From assembly GCA_016193385.1 (NCBI GenBank), contig JACPSF010000113.1:1-13644 (forward strand): a stretch of DNA of 13,644 nt. Reading direction: 5' to 3'. Positions 6,609-13,176 of the stretch are shown in pieces. Every line of letters begins with the position of its first letter. Within the stretch, counting starts at the first letter, position 1. Below the pieces are notes generated by a model that was not told where the DNA came from, ran no database searches, and saw nothing but the letters and a program-made list of their open reading frames with translations. A program made the position numbers and the translations under genes. This DNA is from Deltaproteobacteria bacterium (lineage in GTDB: Bacteria; Desulfobacterota_B; Binatia; UBA9968).

Positions 6609-7523
6609 ATGAGGCGCCCTGAACCGCTTGAGATTTTACAGCCCGCTTCCGTAAAAGAAGCCTGCCAGATCATGCGAAAAAACGGTCCTGGAGGCCATTT
6701 CCTGGCCGGTGGAACGGACTTGGTCATCGCCATCAAAGAGAAGGGACTGGCCCCGCGTTACGTGGTGGATCTCAAACGAATCCCCTCTCTGAGTGGCATC
6801 CGGGAAAACCCGGACGGCTCTTTAACGATCGGCGCTCTCACCACCCTGAGGGAGGTTGAGATCTCTTCTCTGATTCGCAAGAAGTATCCCTTCCTGGCTC
6901 AGAGCGCGGCTGAAGTGGGCTCAATCCAGATTCGCAATCGGGCGACCATCGGGGGTAATATGGCCAACGCCACGCCGTCCGCCGACGTAGCGCCTTCGCT
7001 TCTGGTTTTGGATACCAAGGCAAAGATCTCGGGAGAGGATGAAGAGCGCGTGGTTACCCTGGAGGATTTTTTTGTTGGGCCTGGAAAGACCGTTATGAAA
7101 CAGGATGAGATTCTAACCGAGCTCATCATCCCTCCGACTCCCCCTGGTCTTCGGGGCGAATACATGAAGTTCTCTCCGAGAGAGATGATGGACCTCGCTT
7201 ATGTCGGCGTGGCCGTGGCGCTTGCTCTGGAGACAAAGACAAAAAAATGCCGGCACGTGCGCATCGCCCTGGGGGCTGTATCGCCGACTCCCATGAGAGC
7301 CAGAAAGGCTGAAAACATCCTATTGGATCAAGTCTTGACCGAGGAGATCGCGGAAAAAGCCGGGGAGGAAGCCGCTAACGAATGCAAGCCCATTAGCGAT
7401 GTCCGCTCCTCGGCGGAATACCGCAGGGAGATGGTGCGCGTGAACACAAAGCGCGCCCTGTTGAATGCAGGTTTAGGATCGCAGCCAATTTCCTGGTTGG
7501 AGCGTAGGGACAGAAGGTATTGA
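6609..7523 (+). CDS. FAD-binding subunit of xanthine-dehydrogenase-family Mo hydroxylase (first copy)
   Basis: This 304-residue protein is a CoxM/XdhB-like medium subunit, which takes electrons from the 2Fe-2S subunit and passes them through FAD to an acceptor. The FAD-binding motifs AGGTD (33-37) and TIGGN (113-117), with ATPSADVAP just after, are intact, and the C-terminal CO-dehydrogenase-flavoprotein domain (about 190-295) is present. No Shine-Dalgarno sequence precedes the ATG: the 5' side is the AT-rich heptamer array ending at 6602. The next start codon in frame lies too deep (M22), so 6609 is the best choice. The 2Fe-2S gene follows after 22 nt. A second, clearly diverged FAD subunit occurs in the same block at 10399. 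The family assignment is firm; the substrate is set by the large subunit. Confidence 0.92.
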   Translation: MRRPEPLEILQPASVKEACQIMRKNGPGGHFLAGGTDLVIAIKEKGLAPRYVVDLKRIPSLSGIRENPDGSLTIGALTTLREVEISSLIRKKYPFLAQSAAEVGSIQIRNRATIGGNMANATPSADVAPSLLVLDTKAKISGEDEERVVTLEDFFVGPGKTVMKQDEILTELIIPPTPPGLRGEYMKFSPREMMDLAYVGVAVALALETKTKKCRHVRIALGAVSPTPMRARKAENILLDQVLTEEIAEKAGEEAANECKPISDVRSSAEYRREMVRVNTKRALLNAGLGSQPISWLERRDRRY

Positions 7524-7545
7524 GAAACGCCAAGCGGAGACGGCC

Positions 7546-8034
7546 ATGAAAAAAAAGATTCGGATAACTTTGAACGGGAACGTCGTATCCCCCGAGGTCT
7601 CGGCCCACCGCCTGCTCTTGGATCTTCTGCGAGACGAGATTGGCCTGACGGGCACCAAGGAAGGGTGTGGAACCGGAGACTGTGGAGCATGCACCGTTTT
7701 ACTTAACGGCAAGCCGGTCAATTCCTGTCTAGTGCTCTCGGGAGAGCTTGACGGGGCGGACATCGTAACCATCGAGGGTCTCCAAATCGGGCGGGAGCTC
7801 CATCCCATTCAACAGGCGTTCATTCAAGACGGGGGAGCCCAGTGCGGCTACTGCACCCCCGGCATGCTCATGATGTCTAAAGCCCTTCTGGACGAAAATC
7901 CCAACCCGACGGAGGAGGAGATTCGTTTCGCCCTTGCCGGCAACCTCTGTCGCTGCACCGGGTACGCCAAGATTGTCAAAGCGGTTCAGGATGCGGCCAT
8001 GGAACTTCGGGCACGACACACAGCCAGACAATAA
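7546..8034 (+). CDS. 2Fe-2S subunit of xanthine-dehydrogenase-family Mo hydroxylase (first copy)
   Basis: This 162-residue protein is a CoxS/XdhC-like small subunit carrying two 2Fe-2S clusters that relay electrons from the molybdenum centre to FAD. The N-terminal plant-ferredoxin-like domain holds C41, C46, C49 and C61 (in GCGTGDCGAC and NSC). The helical domain holds C100, C103, C135 and C137 (in QCGYC and CRCTGY), next to the molybdopterin. All eight ligands are present and the length is normal. GGAGA lies a few bases before the ATG. The gene sits 22 nt after the first FAD gene and 16 nt before the molybdenum-subunit gene, so the three are surely co-transcribed. Its first-cluster loop (GCGTGDC) differs from that of the second copy at 11288 (SCDVQVC), showing the two are old relatives and not a recent duplication. 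Confidence 0.95.
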   Translation: MKKKIRITLNGNVVSPEVSAHRLLLDLLRDEIGLTGTKEGCGTGDCGACTVLLNGKPVNSCLVLSGELDGADIVTIEGLQIGRELHPIQQAFIQDGGAQCGYCTPGMLMMSKALLDENPNPTEEEIRFALAGNLCRCTGYAKIVKAVQDAAMELRARHTARQ

Positions 8035-8050
8035 ATATAAGAGGTAAAGG

Positions 8051-10375
8051 ATGGCGGAGCTAACGATCGTCGGAAAGCCGATCACTCGGGTTGACGCACA
8101 GGAGAAGGTCACCGGGGAGGCCGTCTATGGCTATGACCTGGTTCTCCCCGACATGCTTTACGGGAAAACGGTCTTCAGCACCAGGCCTCACGCTAAAATA
8201 AAGCGGATTGATACCGGGAAGGCACGGAAATATCCGGGAGTCGTGGCCGTTGTCACGGGCAAAGATGCGCCCTGGACCCATGGAGAGTCTATCAAGGACA
8301 AGCCCTTTTTGGCTCACGACAGGGTCCGCTACATCGGAGAGCCGCTGGCGGCGGTCGCCGCAGAGGACGAAGATACGGCTCAAGCTGCGGCGGCTCTCAT
8401 CGAGGTGGAGTACGAAGACCTCCCTGCCTACTTTACTCCGGAGGAAGCCTGCAAGCCCGGCGCTGTCCCCATCCATGAGGATTTCGCCGGCTACCGCAAG
8501 TCTGACTTTATCGTTACGGGTCCCATGCCCAACGTGTGCGAGCACTTCAAGCTCAGAACAGGAGATGTGGAGGGCGGATTCCGAGGGGCCGATCTGGTTT
8601 TGGAGGAGCGCTACACTTTGCCCACGATCCAGCACGCGGCCATGGAACCTCACTCCGCCCACGCCCAGGTGGACCCGGCAAGCGGGCGGGTCACGATCTG
8701 GGTAGCCAATGACGCGCCCTTCCGCGCTTTGCATGAGATTGCCGAGGCGCTCGGACTTCCGCTGGAAAAGATTCGCTTAATCAATCCCCTCCAAGGCGGC
8801 GGCTTTGGCTCAAAAGGGGGACTCAAAGTGGAGCCCATCGCCATCGCCCTTGCCTACCACACCGGCGGCAGGCCGGTGAGAGTGAAATTCAACCGCCAGG
8901 AAACTTTCATCTCCACGCTCACCCGTCACGAGGCGATCCTGTACATCAAGAGCGGTGTCAAGAAAAGCGGTTCCCTGTGCGCCCGCCAAATGACCATCTA
9001 CTGGGGAGCAGGGGCTTACGCGGAGAAGAGCCCGACGGTCTGCATCCGTGGCAGCCTTCCGGCCCCCGGACCTTATCGCATTCCCCACGTCAAAGTGGAT
9101 GGCTATGCCGTCTACACCAACAAGCCGGTTTCCGGCGCGTTCCGTGGCTACGGAATTCCCCAAGGGGCCTGGGCATGTGAGCAGCACATGGATGAGCTGG
9201 CGAAGCGACTGAGGATGGATCCGCTGGAGTTACGCCTAAAAAATGTCTTCGTTGACGGCGACCTCGCCTACTGGGGGGAGAAACTCCACAGCGTCGGGCT
9301 CAAGGAGACGCTAATCAAGGCGGCCGAGGCAATCGAATGGGGAAAGGATGAAATTTCGAAATCCGAAATCCGAAATCCGAATTTGAAAAGAGGCAAAGGC
9401 CTTGCCTGCATCTCGAAGCCGACGCGCACGCCCACTTTATCCAAAGCGGCGGTCTTGATCGACGCCAATGGCGGAGTGACGGTTCTCGCCGGAACCGTCG
9501 AGATTGGCCAAGGATGCTCAACGATCCTATCCCAGGTCGCAGCCGAAGAGCTGAAGGTGCCCTTGGAAAGGGTTAGAATGGCCCCCTTGGACACCGATGT
9601 CATTCCGTTCGACGCCTCCACGACCTCGAGCCGGAGCACCTACCATATGGGGAATGCCGTGAGGCTTGCGGCTATCGACGCCAGGGAAAAGCTCGCGGAG
9701 ATGGCGAGCCCCATGCTCGAAGCCGGAAAAGACGATCTCTCCTTCGCCGACGGGAAGATTTATCTCAAAGAGCAGCACCAGATGGCCCTTCCAATAGGTG
9801 AGGTGGTGCGGAGAAGACTCGGCGCGACCGGACTCCTTCGGGGCGATAGCTCTTACACATTCGAAATCGGAAAGGACTTGGATCTGGGGACAGGACACAG
9901 CGAGCATGCCTCGGCCTTCTACATGTATGCTACTCAGGCTGCCGAGGCGGAGGTGGACGAGGAGACGGGAAGGGTTCGTCTACTCCGAATGGCCGCAGCC
10001 CATGACGTAGGGAAAGCCATCAACCCGCTGAACTGCGAGGGGCAGATCGAGGGAGGCCTTGCCATGGGAATCGGCTCCGCGCTGCACGAGCACCTGGTCG
10101 TCGACGAGACCGGAAAAGTCAGAAACCCCTCTTTCCTGGATTATCATCTCGCCACTTCCCTGGATCTCCCAAAAATGATTCCGATCATCGTCGAGTGTCC
10201 CGAGCCGGAGGGGCCTTACGGGGCCAAGGGTTTGGGCGAGCCCGGCCTTGCGCCCACTCCAGCGGCCATCGGGAACGCCGTGGCAAACGCCCTGGGCATA
10301 AGAATTTACGATCTCCCGCTGTCTCCGGAGCGGGTCTACTGGGCGATCCGGCAAACAAAAAAGAAGGTAGCCTAG
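8051..10375 (+). CDS. molybdenum-binding large subunit, xanthine-dehydrogenase family
   Basis: This 774-residue protein is the catalytic subunit, binding molybdenum cytosine dinucleotide (or a related cofactor) and hydroxylating a carbon of an aromatic N-heterocycle or aldehyde with water as oxygen source. The N-terminal aldehyde-oxidase a/b hammerhead domain (about 15-130) is followed by cofactor motifs GGGFG (249-253), AFRGYG (363-368), EIGQG (484-488) and GLGE with the proposed catalytic base E730. AFRGYGIPQ matches xanthine-dehydrogenase-like enzymes, and the AYRCSFR loop of true CO dehydrogenase is absent. Oddly, residues about 432-447 (KDEISKSEIRNPNLKR) are encoded by a 7-bp tandem repeat at 9350-9384 and look like an extra surface loop before the conserved RGKGLA strand. 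It sits 16 nt after the first 2Fe-2S gene and 23 nt before the second FAD gene. It is the only large subunit here for two sets of partners. Confidence 0.94.
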   Translation: MAELTIVGKPITRVDAQEKVTGEAVYGYDLVLPDMLYGKTVFSTRPHAKIKRIDTGKARKYPGVVAVVTGKDAPWTHGESIKDKPFLAHDRVRYIGEPLAAVAAEDEDTAQAAAALIEVEYEDLPAYFTPEEACKPGAVPIHEDFAGYRKSDFIVTGPMPNVCEHFKLRTGDVEGGFRGADLVLEERYTLPTIQHAAMEPHSAHAQVDPASGRVTIWVANDAPFRALHEIAEALGLPLEKIRLINPLQGGGFGSKGGLKVEPIAIALAYHTGGRPVRVKFNRQETFISTLTRHEAILYIKSGVKKSGSLCARQMTIYWGAGAYAEKSPTVCIRGSLPAPGPYRIPHVKVDGYAVYTNKPVSGAFRGYGIPQGAWACEQHMDELAKRLRMDPLELRLKNVFVDGDLAYWGEKLHSVGLKETLIKAAEAIEWGKDEISKSEIRNPNLKRGKGLACISKPTRTPTLSKAAVLIDANGGVTVLAGTVEIGQGCSTILSQVAAEELKVPLERVRMAPLDTDVIPFDASTTSSRSTYHMGNAVRLAAIDAREKLAEMASPMLEAGKDDLSFADGKIYLKEQHQMALPIGEVVRRRLGATGLLRGDSSYTFEIGKDLDLGTGHSEHASAFYMYATQAAEAEVDEETGRVRLLRMAAAHDVGKAINPLNCEGQIEGGLAMGIGSALHEHLVVDETGKVRNPSFLDYHLATSLDLPKMIPIIVECPEPEGPYGAKGLGEPGLAPTPAAIGNAVANALGIRIYDLPLSPERVYWAIRQTKKKVA
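9350..9384. repeat. in-frame heptamer repeat inside the molybdenum-subunit gene
   Basis: Five 7-bp units lie head to tail: GAAATTT (9350-9356), CGAAATC three times (9357-9377), and CGAATTT (9378-9384). Three units make 21 nt, that is seven codons, so the array keeps the reading frame and encodes the KSEIRNPN-type peptide. The unit CGAAATC is the complement of the GGATTTCG-type units at 6523-6578, so this appears to be the same repeat family in coding sequence. Confidence 0.8.
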
Positions 10376-10385
10376 ACAACTGGAC

Positions 10386-10390
10386 GGAGG
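10386..10390 (+). promoter_or_regulatory. ribosome-binding site deciding the start of the second FAD subunit
   Basis: GGAGG at 10386-10390 lies 8 nt before the ATG at 10399. It decides for this start over an upstream in-frame start at 10195, which would overlap the large-subunit gene by 181 nt and add a non-homologous basic N-terminus. Confidence 0.75.
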
Positions 10391-10398
10391 CACGTAAG

Positions 10399-11271
10399 AT
10401 GCTTAGGCGATTCCGTTTAGAGGAACCCGAAACTGTCAAGGATGCTTCCGCATTGCTGGCCCGCTACGGAGAGGCCTCGAGAATCTATGCCGGTGGCACC
10501 GAACTCCTCCTGGCCATGAAAGAGGGCCTGATCCAGTACGAGCGGCTCATCAATGTCAAGAGAATCCCCGGCCTGAATCAAGTCAAGCTTGAGAATGGAG
10601 CGGTGCGCATCGGCGCGCTGACGACACACCGCAGCCTCGAGAACGATCCGCTGCTCCGGCAGCAGTTGCCGGCCTTCGGTCAGATGGAGCGCAATATCGC
10701 CAATGTTCGGGTGCGGGAGATGGGCACTCTGGGCGGAAATCTCTGCTTTGCCGAACCTCACGCGGACCCGGGCACCCTGCTGATGGTTCTGGGCGCAAAG
10801 CTCATGGCCGAAAAAACTTCTTCGAAGCGGGAGATCGCGGCGGAGCAGTTTTTCGTCGACGCGTACGAGACCTGCCTCGAGCCCGACGAACTCCTCACCG
10901 AGATCCGAATTCCGTCAACGCCGCAACGGGCTGGCGTAGCCTACCTGAAGTTCGGCTACCTCGAGCGGCCGAGCGTCGGGTTGGGGCTGTTTCTAGCCTG
11001 GAACGGCGCTGACACGATTACGGAGGCGCGTGTGGCGGTGGGTTGCGCCGGACCTAAACCCAAGCGGATCGAGGAGTCGGAGGGACTTTTGAAAGGCAAG
11101 ACCTCGAAGGAGGCGTCTGCTCTCTTGGGGCGGGCCGGCGAAATCGCGGGCCGGGCCGCCGACGCGATCAGCGACCTTCACGGGGCCGTCGATTATAAGC
11201 AGCACATCGTCGGCGTGCTCCTGAAAAGGGCCTTTCAGCAAATCTTACGGGAGCGTTCATCGAAGGCATAG
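10399..11271 (+). CDS. FAD-binding subunit of xanthine-dehydrogenase-family Mo hydroxylase (second copy)
   Basis: This 290-residue protein is a second CoxM-like flavin subunit. From the ATG at 10399 it begins MLRRFRLEEP, the usual start of the family, and shows AGGTE (31-35) and TLGGN (110-114) for FAD binding, followed by FAEPHADP; the C-terminal flavoprotein domain (about 175-285) is present. AGGTE and TLGGN differ from AGGTD and TIGGN of the first copy, and the sequences are clearly diverged throughout. It lies 23 nt after the large-subunit gene and 16 nt before the second 2Fe-2S gene. Either it offers an alternative electron exit for the one large subunit, or it belonged to a second hydroxylase whose large subunit is elsewhere or lost. 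Electron acceptor and substrate are unknown. Confidence 0.92.
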   Translation: MLRRFRLEEPETVKDASALLARYGEASRIYAGGTELLLAMKEGLIQYERLINVKRIPGLNQVKLENGAVRIGALTTHRSLENDPLLRQQLPAFGQMERNIANVRVREMGTLGGNLCFAEPHADPGTLLMVLGAKLMAEKTSSKREIAAEQFFVDAYETCLEPDELLTEIRIPSTPQRAGVAYLKFGYLERPSVGLGLFLAWNGADTITEARVAVGCAGPKPKRIEESEGLLKGKTSKEASALLGRAGEIAGRAADAISDLHGAVDYKQHIVGVLLKRAFQQILRERSSKA

Positions 11272-11287
11272 AGCTAGGGAGAAAGCT

Positions 11288-11800
11288 ATGGCTGAAGGAA
11301 CAGCGAAAGCAGAGGATCGCCAATTCATTCCGATTTCCTTTACCCTAAACGGAACAGCTCAACAGACCCAGGTTGAGCCGCACGAACTCTTGATCGATGC
11401 CATTCGCAATCGCTTCGGGCTCACGGGCACCAAGAGGTCCTGCGATGTACAGGTCTGCGGCGCCTGCACCGTGCTCGTGGATGGCCGTCCGGTGAGCTCC
11501 TGCACCACCCTCGCCTTCGAGGCCAGGGGGCATGAGGTACTCACCATTGAAGGGCTGGCCAAAAACGGCCAGCTCCACCCCTTGCAGGCGGCCTTCATCG
11601 AACACGGGGGTTTCCAATGCGGCTTCTGCACGCCGGGTATGATCCTGGCCGCGAAGGCGCTGTTGGATCAAAACCCGGACCCTAACCGGGAGGAGATCAT
11701 CCACTTCATGGAAGGAAACATCTGCCGCTGCACCGGCTACAAGAAGATCCTGGAATCCATCGTAGCCGCGGCCAAGATCCTCCGGAGCCCGGGCAGATAA
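11288..11800 (+). CDS. 2Fe-2S subunit of xanthine-dehydrogenase-family Mo hydroxylase (second copy)
   Basis: This 170-residue protein has the full set of ligands for two 2Fe-2S clusters: C52, C57, C60 and C72 in the ferredoxin-like domain (SCDVQVCGAC, SSC), and C111, C114, C146 and C148 in the helical domain (QCGFC, CRCTGY). It has about 11 more hydrophilic N-terminal residues than the first copy. AGGGAGA (11276-11282) lies 5 nt before the ATG. The SCDVQVC loop is a different subtype from the GCGTGDC loop of the first copy. It is the last gene of the rightward block; the next gene is convergent and ends only 34 nt away, with no clear terminator between. No large subunit follows. Confidence 0.94.
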   Translation: MAEGTAKAEDRQFIPISFTLNGTAQQTQVEPHELLIDAIRNRFGLTGTKRSCDVQVCGACTVLVDGRPVSSCTTLAFEARGHEVLTIEGLAKNGQLHPLQAAFIEHGGFQCGFCTPGMILAAKALLDQNPDPNREEIIHFMEGNICRCTGYKKILESIVAAAKILRSPGR

Positions 11801-11834
11801 GCCAGCGCAGGTAGTTCCTCGTTGCCCATTCTTC

Positions 11835-12425
11835 CTATTCGTCGAAGATCCGAACGCCAGCCGCCCGCTCGACAGAGCGGCCGAAGAGGTATTTCATCTC
11901 CGGGCCCTCGATCGGCGGCTCCGTCAGTTTCTTCCCGACCGGCTCGACCTCAAGGACGACAAAGCTGTGGCCCAGCCCCAACACGGCAGCGTGGAAGTTG
12001 CCCTTGAGATCCTCCAGCGAATCGAAATGGTAGACCCGCTCGATGCGCATGGCCCGGGCCATGGCTGCGTAATCGTTGGCAGGGGCGTTAGGCAACCGGA
12101 CCTCATAGGTGGAGCCGTAGCACCGGTTAGAGACCAAAAAATGCTTGAGGTTCGGAGGATTCAACTGGCGCTCGACCATCAGCATTCCCGGATTCATGCA
12201 GAACGCGCCGTCCCCGGTAAAAACCCACACCGGGATCTGCGGCACGCCAAGCGCCAGACCGGCACCGAACATCGAGGCGAGGCTCATCGAGGCCTCGAGG
12301 TAAAAGACCCGATCCTTTTGGTGCGTCACCTCCCACCACATCTCGGAACAGTTCCCGGCAGATGTGATCACGAGTTGATTGATCCGCTGGCCAGCAAGAT
12401 ATTCAAAGCACTCCCGAAAATTCAC
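11835..12425 (-). CDS. ThDP-dependent decarboxylase, cofactor (PP) subunit, sulfopyruvate decarboxylase beta-like
   Basis: This 196-residue protein matches the C-terminal (pyrophosphate-binding) half of thiamine-diphosphate 2-oxoacid decarboxylases, as found in separate beta subunits of sulfopyruvate decarboxylase (ComE) and related to phosphonopyruvate decarboxylase. The diphosphate/Mg motif is seen as GDG (71-73), MN at 77-78, then N100 after 26 residues, followed by CYGST. The start is GTG at 12425, supported by AGGAGAGG 5 nt upstream. Its partner, the pyrimidine-binding subunit, lies upstream on the same strand at 12620-13132, separated by 194 nt. Together they should form an alpha2beta2-type decarboxylase of a 3-carbon or longer 2-oxoacid. 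No coenzyme M synthesis genes are present, so the sulfopyruvate label is a family name only. Confidence 0.85.
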   Translation of the reverse strand: MNFRECFEYLAGQRINQLVITSAGNCSEMWWEVTHQKDRVFYLEASMSLASMFGAGLALGVPQIPVWVFTGDGAFCMNPGMLMVERQLNPPNLKHFLVSNRCYGSTYEVRLPNAPANDYAAMARAMRIERVYHFDSLEDLKGNFHAAVLGLGHSFVVLEVEPVGKKLTEPPIEGPEMKYLFGRSVERAAGVRIFDE

Positions 12426-12619
12426 TGGGGCCTCTCCTCTTCCTTCGCTACTCGTATGTTCGAGGGAAACGACCCTTCCGGCCGCAGCCGATGGGCCAGT
12501 GCCTTGAGGCCCACCCGCGCCGGCCCCAGAGGCTGCTCAATCCCAGGTCCGGGGCCTGTCGGAACCTCTCTACTCCTACGTCTGCGGCCTCCAGGCTCGC
12601 TCCCCTCAAAACGCCGATA
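12426..12619. other. 194-nt non-coding gap between the two ThDP decarboxylase subunits
   Basis: Subunit pairs of this family usually abut or overlap, so the gap is unexpectedly long. It is GC-rich, has no convincing coding sequence in the direction of the flanking genes, and ends with the ribosome-binding site of the downstream gene. Short complementary stretches (GGCCCC 12522-12527 with GGGGCC 12551-12556) could form a weak hairpin. Nothing else is recognised. Confidence 0.4.
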
Positions 12620-13132
12620 TTAGCCGCCCCTGAGCACGGAGCGGGTAAAGCCGACCACCACGGGGCGGCAGAGCACCCGGGAGTGCCCGTAGGCCTTGGA
12701 GATCAGCGCCACTCTATCCGGGTTGTCGACGATCACGTAGGGCATGCTGAGCGAATCCATTAGCGGCAGGAGGTACAGGCCATTCGAGACGTGGTACTTG
12801 GCTTGATCCCCGAGACTGCCGCGCAATGTGATGCAGATAAGGAGAGGAATTTGATACGTGTAGTTGATCTTGGTGAGGGCGTATACGCAGGTCATAAGAC
12901 CCGAGGCGCCCATCAGGGCGAGCGAGCCGGTGCCGCCAAAAAAGGCCCCCGAACACAGGCCAATGGCGGATTCCTCCCGGTTGACCGGCACGTGGATAAA
13001 CCTTTGATCCCGATCGAAGGCCTCGATCAGATCCGCAATCCAGGTATCCGGCAGGCTCGCTACCAGCTTGATTCCGCAGCTTGCTACTTCTTCCACAATG
13101 CGCCCGGTGATCTGTGTCGCTCTTTTGTCCAT
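12620..13132 (-). CDS. ThDP-dependent decarboxylase, pyrimidine (PYR) subunit, sulfopyruvate decarboxylase alpha-like
   Basis: This 170-residue protein matches the N-terminal (pyrimidine-binding) half of ThDP decarboxylases, as in the separate alpha subunit of sulfopyruvate decarboxylase (ComD). The glutamate that activates the cofactor aminopyrimidine is expected in NREESAIG (E53 or E54), followed by the glycine-rich SGAFFGGTGSLALMGASGL stretch typical of the family. SLPDTWI near the N-terminus (residues 26-32) matches the usual substrate-side loop. The length and clean ending are normal for the alpha subunit. The ATG at 13132 has only a weak AGGGTG-like site upstream. It is transcribed before the beta-like gene, most likely in one message. 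The substrate is a 2-oxoacid that cannot be named from sequence. Confidence 0.85.
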   Translation of the reverse strand: MDKRATQITGRIVEEVASCGIKLVASLPDTWIADLIEAFDRDQRFIHVPVNREESAIGLCSGAFFGGTGSLALMGASGLMTCVYALTKINYTYQIPLLICITLRGSLGDQAKYHVSNGLYLLPLMDSLSMPYVIVDNPDRVALISKAYGHSRVLCRPVVVGFTRSVLRGG

Positions 13133-13162
13133 TCCGCACCCTAACTTGGCGGGTACTGCCTT

Positions 13163-13176
13163 TTGCCTATTGCCTA
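13163..13176. repeat. short heptamer repeat overlapping a stop codon
   Basis: TTGCCTA occurs twice in tandem (13163-13169, 13170-13176). The complement of the last three bases, CTA, is the TAG stop of the amidohydrolase gene. It is the shortest of the 7-bp arrays in the window and could be chance on its own; the recurrence of the period elsewhere is what makes it notable. Confidence 0.4.

Noticed and set aside
9350..9384. CRISPR array or insertion sequence at the repeat loci
   Set aside because: Units are 7 bp, contiguous and without spacers; no terminal inverted repeats, target duplications or transposase are seen at any of the loci.
8051..10375. Carbon monoxide dehydrogenase large subunit (CoxL form I)
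   Set aside because: The active-site loop reads AFRGYG, not AYRCSFR with the copper-binding cysteine, so CO oxidation is not supported.
10195..10398. An upstream start for the second FAD subunit, adding 68 residues
   Set aside because: It would overlap the large-subunit gene by 181 nt and adds a basic, low-complexity N-terminus; ATG 10399 has GGAGG upstream and gives the normal family start.
5147..11800. A standard purine degradation cluster (xanthine to urate to allantoate)
   Set aside because: No urate oxidase, allantoate or ureidoglycolate enzyme is present, and motifs do not fix the substrate of either enzyme; kept only as one possibility.
11801..11834. A bidirectional terminator between the convergent genes
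   Set aside because: No stem with a following T-run could be found in the 34-nt gap.
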